Below are positions 59,004 to 64,000 of a DNA stretch of 64,000 nt, one piece after another; position 1 is the stretch's first letter, and each line of letters begins with the position of its first letter. A program made the translations under genes and the position numbers. The DNA is from Mucilaginibacter inviolabilis (lineage in GTDB: Bacteria; Bacteroidota; Bacteroidia; Sphingobacteriales; Sphingobacteriaceae), in contig NZ_JAANAT010000003.1 of the NCBI RefSeq assembly GCF_011089895.1, positions 124,001 through 188,000 on the forward strand, in the 5' to 3' direction. The notes under the pieces are model-generated. The model had not been told where the DNA came from and did no database searches. It saw nothing but the letters and a program-made list of their open reading frames with translations.

Positions 59004-61454
59004 ATGAAAGTTCTAAAATTTGGCGGTACATCCGTAGGATCAATAGCAAGTATCCAAACTCTTTTAAACATCCTGGCCGGTGAGTTTAAAACCCAGGAAA
59101 AACCGGTAATCGTACTATCGGCCATGGGCGGGGTAACCAACCTGCTGGCCTCTATGGCAGAGGATGCCGCCAACGGCAAGGAATTTACGGCGGCACTGGC
59201 CGACCTGGAGAAACGCCACTTTGACGTGGTGAAAAGCCTGTTGGATGTGCAAAACCAAAACCCGGCTTTTACCCGTTTAAAAATTCATTTTAACCAGTTG
59301 GAAGAGCTGTTGCAAGGGGTATTGACACTGCGTGAGCTTACTCCTAAAACCCGCGACCAGATCCTGAGCTTTGGCGAACGCTGCTCAACCCTCATGGTAA
59401 GTAAAATAGCCGCCCAGCATTTTAAAGATGTGCTTTTTGTTGATGCTGCCGAGGTGATCAAAACCGACAGTTCCTTTGGTAATGCCAAAGTGAATACCGA
59501 ACTATCTGAATTGCTGATCCGTAACCTGTACGAGGCCAATAAAGATAAAATGCTCATTGTAACCGGTTTTATTGCAGGCAACGATGCCGGGCAAACTACT
59601 ACCCTGGGCCGTGGTGGCAGCGATTATACCGCGGCTATATTCGGCGCGGCGCTTAATGCTAAGGAAATACAGATATGGACAGACGTTAACGGGATGATGA
59701 CCGCTGACCCAAGGATGGTGAAGAAAGCGTTCTCCTTAACTGAACTTACCTATACCGAGGCTATGGAACTTTCCTACTTCGGCGCCAAGGTGATCTATCC
59801 GCCAACCATGATCCCGGCTTTCCTGAAAAAGATCCCTATCGTGATCAAAAATACTTTTGAACCCGAGTTTGAAGGCACCGTGATCCGTCATGATTGTAAA
59901 GCATCAAGCCTGCCTATCAAAGGTATTTCCTCTATCAATAATATCAGCATCCTTAACCTGGAAGGCAGCGGCATGGTGGGTAAATCGGGCTTTAGCGGCC
60001 GTTTGTTCTCGCTGTTAGCCCGTGAACAGATCAACGTGATCCTCATCACCCAGTCGTCATCAGAACACAGTATCACCTTCGCGGTACAGCCACAGGATAC
60101 CGAACGCGCCAAACAGGTAATAGAGCAGGAATTTGAACTGGAGCTGGCGGCCAAAAAGCTGGAGCACCTGGTAATTGAAAAGAACCTGGCCATATTGGCT
60201 ATTGTGGGCGAAAACATGAAACAAACCCCGGGCATGTCGGGCAAATTGTTCCATGCGCTGGGCCGTAACGGGGTTAACGTAAGAGCCATTGCGCAGGGTT
60301 CGTCGGAGTATAATATCTCGGTGATTATCTCGGCTAATGATCTGTCTAAAGCCTTAAATGCGGTTCATGATGCCTTTTTTGTGCAGCTCACCAAAACGCT
60401 GCATGCCTTTTGCCTGGGTACCGGCAACATCGGTAAAACCCTGTTTAACCAATTGAATGCCCACAGCCAATACCTGAAAGATAATAACGGCATACAGGTA
60501 AAAATAGCGGGCATCAGCAATACCCGTAAAATGACTTTTAACAGTGATGGCATATCGCTGGATACCTGGCAGGATGATCTGCAAGCTTCGCCTTATGAAG
60601 CCGATCTGCAGGCTTTCATCAGTAAAATGAAAGAAATGAACCTGCCTAACTGCGTATTTATTGATAATACCGCCAGCCCCGTGCCGATAGGTTTTTATGA
60701 GCAGGTTTTTAAAGCCAATATCTCGGTAATCACCTGTAATAAAATAGGTAACTCCGGCAGCTATCAGCAGTACAAAACATTTAAAGACACCGCACGCTAC
60801 CATGGGGTTGATTTCTTTTACGAGACCAACGTGGGGGCTGGTTTGCCGATCATCAACACGTTGAAAAACCTGATGAACAGCGGCGACAGGGTACAACGCA
60901 TTGAGGCTATCCTTTCGGGTACTATCTCTTTCATCTTTAATAATTTTAAGGGCGATGCCAATTTCCATGATGTGGTAAAAGAAGCGCAGGAAAAAGGCTA
61001 TACCGAACCTGATCCACGGGATGATTTGAGTGGCAAGGATTTTATGCGCAAAATGCTGATCCTGGCGCGCGATGCCGGTTATGCTATGGAAGAAGCCGAT
61101 GTAGAAATTGAAAGCGTACTGCCTAAAGCCAGCCTGGAAGCCAAAAGCGTAGAAGATTTTTACGCCACGTTAAAAACAGAGGATGCTCATTTTGCCAAAC
61201 TGAAAGATGAGGCGGCAAAAGATGGTAAAGTTCTTCGTTATATAGGCAAGCTGGAAGATGGCAAAGTAACCATCACCCTGCAAATGGTTGATGAAAACCA
61301 CCCGTTCTATATGCTGTCGGGCAGTGACAATATCATATCGTTTACTACGGATAGATACAAGGAACGGCCGCTGGTAGTAAAAGGCCCCGGTGCAGGTGCC
61401 GAAGTAACCGCAGCCGGTGTATTTGCTGATTTAATAAATTTGGGAGTAGCCTAA
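59004..61454 (+). CDS. thrA: Bifunctional aspartokinase / homoserine dehydrogenase
   Basis: This 816-residue enzyme catalyses the first and third steps from aspartate to threonine and methionine. The kinase occupies ~1-290 (KVLKFGGTSVGSIAS, LGRGGSDYTAAIFGAALNA). Two ACT modules follow at ~310-450 (SGMVGKSGFSGRLFSLLAR and TPGMSGKLFHALGRNGVNV), where threonine would inhibit. The dehydrogenase, ~460-816, starts FCLGTGNIGKTLFNQL and includes ETNVGAGLPIINTLKNLM. It is the first structural gene of thrABC behind a leader-peptide attenuator. Confidence 0.95.
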   Translation: MKVLKFGGTSVGSIASIQTLLNILAGEFKTQEKPVIVLSAMGGVTNLLASMAEDAANGKEFTAALADLEKRHFDVVKSLLDVQNQNPAFTRLKIHFNQLEELLQGVLTLRELTPKTRDQILSFGERCSTLMVSKIAAQHFKDVLFVDAAEVIKTDSSFGNAKVNTELSELLIRNLYEANKDKMLIVTGFIAGNDAGQTTTLGRGGSDYTAAIFGAALNAKEIQIWTDVNGMMTADPRMVKKAFSLTELTYTEAMELSYFGAKVIYPPTMIPAFLKKIPIVIKNTFEPEFEGTVIRHDCKASSLPIKGISSINNISILNLEGSGMVGKSGFSGRLFSLLAREQINVILITQSSSEHSITFAVQPQDTERAKQVIEQEFELELAAKKLEHLVIEKNLAILAIVGENMKQTPGMSGKLFHALGRNGVNVRAIAQGSSEYNISVIISANDLSKALNAVHDAFFVQLTKTLHAFCLGTGNIGKTLFNQLNAHSQYLKDNNGIQVKIAGISNTRKMTFNSDGISLDTWQDDLQASPYEADLQAFISKMKEMNLPNCVFIDNTASPVPIGFYEQVFKANISVITCNKIGNSGSYQQYKTFKDTARYHGVDFFYETNVGAGLPIINTLKNLMNSGDRVQRIEAILSGTISFIFNNFKGDANFHDVVKEAQEKGYTEPDPRDDLSGKDFMRKMLILARDAGYAMEEADVEIESVLPKASLEAKSVEDFYATLKTEDAHFAKLKDEAAKDGKVLRYIGKLEDGKVTITLQMVDENHPFYMLSGSDNIISFTTDRYKERPLVVKGPGAGAEVTAAGVFADLINLGVA

Positions 61455-61573
61455 CCCCCCTAACCCCCTGAAGGGGGAACTATAGTATAGTTTGATAATA
61501 TTAAAATGGAAAATAAAATAGAAGAATTAAAAGCCCCCTCGCAAGTAGCACCCCCTTCAGGGGGCGGGGGGGG
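61445..61573. repeat. CCCCCTGAAGGGGG repeat pair spanning the thrB start, copy 2
   Basis: CCCCCTGAAGGGGG at 61464-61477 lies just after the thrA stop; CCCCCTTCAGGGGG at 61551-61564 lies within thrB and continues CGGGGGGGG. The thrB ATG (61506) lies between the arms. Confidence 0.85.
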
Positions 61574-62504
61574 CATTCACGTTTTTGCTCCGGCAACTGT
61601 AGCCAACGTGGTTTGCGGATTTGATGTACTGGGCTTTGCCGTTAATGAGCCCGGCGACGAGGTGATCATGCGGATGACTGACAAACCAGGTATCACCATT
61701 AGCAAAATTACCGGCGATGATGGTCGCCTGCCGCTTGATCCGGCCAAAAATACGGTGAGTGTAAGCGTGCAGCATTATTTACAAAGTGTCGGTCGTACCG
61801 ATGTGGGTTTAGATATCGAGCTACACAAAAAAATGCCGATAGGCAGCGGACTGGGCTCCAGTTCGGCCAGTACGGTTGCGGGTTTATTTGCCATTAAAAC
61901 ACTGCTGGGCGATGAATCTGATCCGATAAACCTGCTGCCCTTCGCTATGAAAGGTGAAGAAATGGCTTGTGGTCAGGGTCATGCGGATAACGTGGCTCCT
62001 GCCCTGTTTGGTGGCTTTGTACTCATCCGCAGCTATGAACCGCTGGATGTGGTGAGACTACCACATCCGAAAGATCTTTACTGCGCCATCGTATTTCCTG
62101 ATGTGGATGTGCCTACCCGTGAAGCCCGCCAGATTATCCGCAAAAATATACAGATGAAGGACGCGGTGACCCAATGGGGCAACATTGCAGGCCTGGTAAG
62201 CGGTTTATTTATGCAGGATATTGACCTGATAGGCCGCAGTATGAAAGATGTGCTGGTGGAGCCGGTACGTTCCATGCTGATACCCGATTTTTATAAAATG
62301 CGCGAAATAGCCATGGGTATGGGAGCGGTAAGCTTCGGCATCTCCGGCTCTGGTCCGTCGGTTTTTGCATTCACTAAAGACGAGGAAACCGCCACGCTCA
62401 TTACCCAAAAACTGCAGCAGCATTTAACCGGTTTAAAAATTGGCTCGAACACTTATGTGTCTACCATTAATGACGCAGGCCCGAAGGTAATAGCGAGATT
62501 TTGA
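61506..62504 (+). CDS. thrB: Homoserine kinase with repeat-derived N-terminal extension
   Basis: This 332-residue GHMP kinase phosphorylates homoserine. VFAPATVANVVCGFDVLGFAV (usual N-terminus), KKMPIGSGLGSSSASTVAGLFA (ATP-binding loop) and GAVSFGISGSGPSVFAF are clear. Homoserine kinases normally begin at the VFAPAT-like segment; here about 27 residues precede it, including APPSGGGGGIH from the G/C repeat. No other ATG, GTG or TTG in frame lies between the repeat and the core, so the repeat must be translated. It lies 51 bases after thrA. Confidence 0.93.
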   Translation: MENKIEELKAPSQVAPPSGGGGGIHVFAPATVANVVCGFDVLGFAVNEPGDEVIMRMTDKPGITISKITGDDGRLPLDPAKNTVSVSVQHYLQSVGRTDVGLDIELHKKMPIGSGLGSSSASTVAGLFAIKTLLGDESDPINLLPFAMKGEEMACGQGHADNVAPALFGGFVLIRSYEPLDVVRLPHPKDLYCAIVFPDVDVPTREARQIIRKNIQMKDAVTQWGNIAGLVSGLFMQDIDLIGRSMKDVLVEPVRSMLIPDFYKMREIAMGMGAVSFGISGSGPSVFAFTKDEETATLITQKLQQHLTGLKIGSNTYVSTINDAGPKVIARF

Positions 62505-62543
62505 GGTTTAAGTCAAAAGTAAAAATTCAAAAGTCAAAAAAGG

Positions 62544-62617
62544 GTGTCACCCTGAGCTTGTCGAAGGGCGTGCGCAGAGGCCTGCCCACCATGCTTCGAT
62601 AAGTTCAGCATGACAAA
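62544..62617. repeat. GTCACCCTGAGC-type palindromic repeat, copy 5
   Basis: GTGTCACCCTGAGCTTGTCG and GATAAGTTCAGCATGACAAA are diverged inverted ends, between thrB and thrC. Confidence 0.7.
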
Positions 62618-62669
62618 TTAAAAAATTAAATAAATCCGAAATCGAACATCCGAATTCCGAAATCAAAAA

Positions 62670-63980
62670 ATGAAACTCTACAGTACCAATAACACCTTAT
62701 CAGAAGTATCGTTCAAAGACGCGGTTTTTAACAGCATGCCGCAGGATAAAGGTTTGTATATGCCTTACAGCATTCCGCGTTTGAGCGATGATTTTATCAA
62801 TAACCTGGATAAATACACTTTGCCCGAGATTGCGTTTGAAGTAGCAAAGAATCTTTTAGGTGACTCTATACCCGAAGCTGATCTGAAAGCCCTGATCGAT
62901 GATGCCATCAACTTCCCGGCCCCTGTGGTAAAGCTGGATGATAACGTTCATGTGCTGGAGCTTTTCCATGGCCCGTCATTGGCGTTTAAAGATTTTGGTG
63001 CGCGTTTCATGAGCCGCGTAATGAGCTACTTTTTAGAGGAAGGCGAAAAACAACTGGATGTACTGGTGGCTACCAGCGGCGATACCGGCGGTGCTGTAGC
63101 ACTAGGCTTCCTGGGTGTGCCCAATACCCGGGTAACTATATTATACCCACAGGGCAAAGTAAGCGGTGTACAGGAGCAGCAATTAACCACCAACGGCCAG
63201 AACATCCGCGCGTTGGAGGTTGACGGTACGTTTGATGACTGCCAGGCCCTGGTGAAACAGGCATTTACTGATGCTGAGTTGAATGAAAAATTTCGTTTAA
63301 CATCGGCCAATTCCATCAATATCGCGCGCCTGGTGCCCCAAACTTTTTACTACTTTAATGCTTATGCACAATTATTGAGGCAAGGTGTTAAAAAAGTGAT
63401 ATTCTCGGTACCTAGCGGAAACTTTGGTAATATCGGTGCCGGTTTGCTGGCCTGGAAAATGGGTTTGCCGGTGGAGAAATTCATTGCAGCCACTAATGTT
63501 AATGATACCGTGCCGGAATTTTTAAAAACCGGGGTATATCAACCCAAGCCATCGGTGGCTACCCTATCCAACGCGATGGATGTGGGCAACCCAAGCAATT
63601 GGGTACGCATAGCTGATTTGTTTAAAAATGATACTGATGCCCTGAAAAAACTGGTTGTAGGCTTTAAATATAACGACGAGGAAACTGTTAAGGCGATTAA
63701 CTGGGTATTTGATACCTATGGCTATGTGGTTTGCCCACACACCGCGATTGCCTGGCAGGCATTGACCGATTATCAGCATGATCATGCCAGTGTGGATACT
63801 GCCGGTGTTTTCTTATCAACGGCACACCCCTGCAAGTTCCCGGATGTTTTCAGCGAAGCCATAACAGCAAAAATCGAGATACCAGGTCAGGTGAAAGAGC
63901 TGCAATCCAAAACAAAACTGGCCGTGCCGTTGAGTAAGGATTTCGTGGATTTTAAAGCGTATTTGTTAGGCGCTGAGTGA
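62670..63980 (+). CDS. thrC: Threonine synthase
   Basis: This 436-residue PLP enzyme turns O-phosphohomoserine into threonine. MKLYSTNNTLSEVSFKDAVF at the start, LELFHGPSLAFKDFGARFMS with the PLP lysine, VLVATSGDTGGAVALGFLG and IFSVPSGNFGNIGAGLLAW identify the type that starts with the small N-terminal domain (like ThrC of Escherichia coli). The gene is followed only by 20 bases to the window end. Confidence 0.95.
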   Translation: MKLYSTNNTLSEVSFKDAVFNSMPQDKGLYMPYSIPRLSDDFINNLDKYTLPEIAFEVAKNLLGDSIPEADLKALIDDAINFPAPVVKLDDNVHVLELFHGPSLAFKDFGARFMSRVMSYFLEEGEKQLDVLVATSGDTGGAVALGFLGVPNTRVTILYPQGKVSGVQEQQLTTNGQNIRALEVDGTFDDCQALVKQAFTDAELNEKFRLTSANSINIARLVPQTFYYFNAYAQLLRQGVKKVIFSVPSGNFGNIGAGLLAWKMGLPVEKFIAATNVNDTVPEFLKTGVYQPKPSVATLSNAMDVGNPSNWVRIADLFKNDTDALKKLVVGFKYNDEETVKAINWVFDTYGYVVCPHTAIAWQALTDYQHDHASVDTAGVFLSTAHPCKFPDVFSEAITAKIEIPGQVKELQSKTKLAVPLSKDFVDFKAYLLGAE

Positions 63981-64000
63981 ATACTCTGTCAAACCACTTT

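Noticed and set aside
60354..60968. 204-residue minus-strand ORF inside thrA
   Set aside because: Antisense shadow of the dehydrogenase part of thrA.

Overview
The window looks like chromosomal DNA of a Bacteroidota bacterium of the family Sphingobacteriaceae, most like Mucilaginibacter or Pedobacter. This is inferred from the gene families (7TMR-DISM sensor, GH16/GH30 lipoproteins with fascin-like tails, DUF1080 and GMC/gluconate-dehydrogenase-subunit-3 genes, a GxxExxY protein, DUF4349, DUF6428), from the lack of Shine-Dalgarno sequences, from Bacteroidota-type promoters (TTTG or TTG, 17-19 bases, then TAnnTTTG), and from many imperfect palindromic repeats between genes. I could not run a database search. 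No rRNA, tRNA, CRISPR array, phage genes, intact transposase or replication origin was seen.

Layout. 1-2.4 kb: the end of a secreted serine hydrolase, a small membrane protein and an outer-membrane barrel. 2.4-8.9 kb (minus strand): a beta-glucan cluster of two GH16 endoglucanases and one GH30 glucanase, with an unusual membrane sensor upstream whose C-terminus resembles the DNA-binding end of an IS1595 transposase. 9.1-15.6 kb: modABC molybdate transport, then a redox or stress locus with an ECF sigma factor, a zinc-binding anti-sigma factor, a methionine-rich MXKDX repeat protein, a DUF1223 protein, a cytochrome b and a sulfite-oxidase-family molybdoenzyme. Three promoters with the same -35/-10 pair and the same 15-base spacer tie this locus together. 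16-21.5 kb: a sugar transporter, an S41 peptidase, a sugar isomerase-like protein, a NIPSNAP protein and a tiny secreted protein. 21.8-24.3 kb: an arsenic resistance operon. 24.8-26.6 kb: cysE and cysM. 27-31.6 kb: GH43, DEAD-box helicase, CBS protein and an OMPLA-like barrel. 31.7-34.9 kb: a likely 3-keto-glycoside operon. 35-41.5 kb: a Gre-like protein, an RRM protein, a PaoABC-type aldehyde oxidoreductase and a dienelactone hydrolase. 41.5-50.2 kb: envelope and housekeeping genes (flippase-like protein, two glycosyltransferases, an ABC permease, a PP2C phosphatase, rnhB, gcvT, comB). 50.4-58.6 kb: DUF4349, mazG-like, GxxExxY, dtd, a trans-sulfuration enzyme, a two-gene cassette of unknown function and rsgA. 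58.8-64 kb: the threonine operon, a leader peptide and attenuator followed by thrA, thrB and thrC.

How the parts may work together. The strongest candidate for an undescribed system is the 11.5-15.6 kb locus. By analogy with the SigF/NrsF-YedY1/YedZ1-MrpX hypochlorite response of Azospira, it may be a Bacteroidota response to oxidative damage of the cell envelope: a redox-sensing anti-sigma factor releases the sigma factor, which drives a sacrificial methionine-rich protein, a thioredoxin-fold protein and probably the linked molybdoenzyme pair, with modABC supplying molybdenum. Other highlights are the sensor-transposase fusion, a Thr/Ile leader peptide with a simple two-state attenuator, and a G/C-rich repeat that is translated as the N-terminus of both ComB and ThrB.
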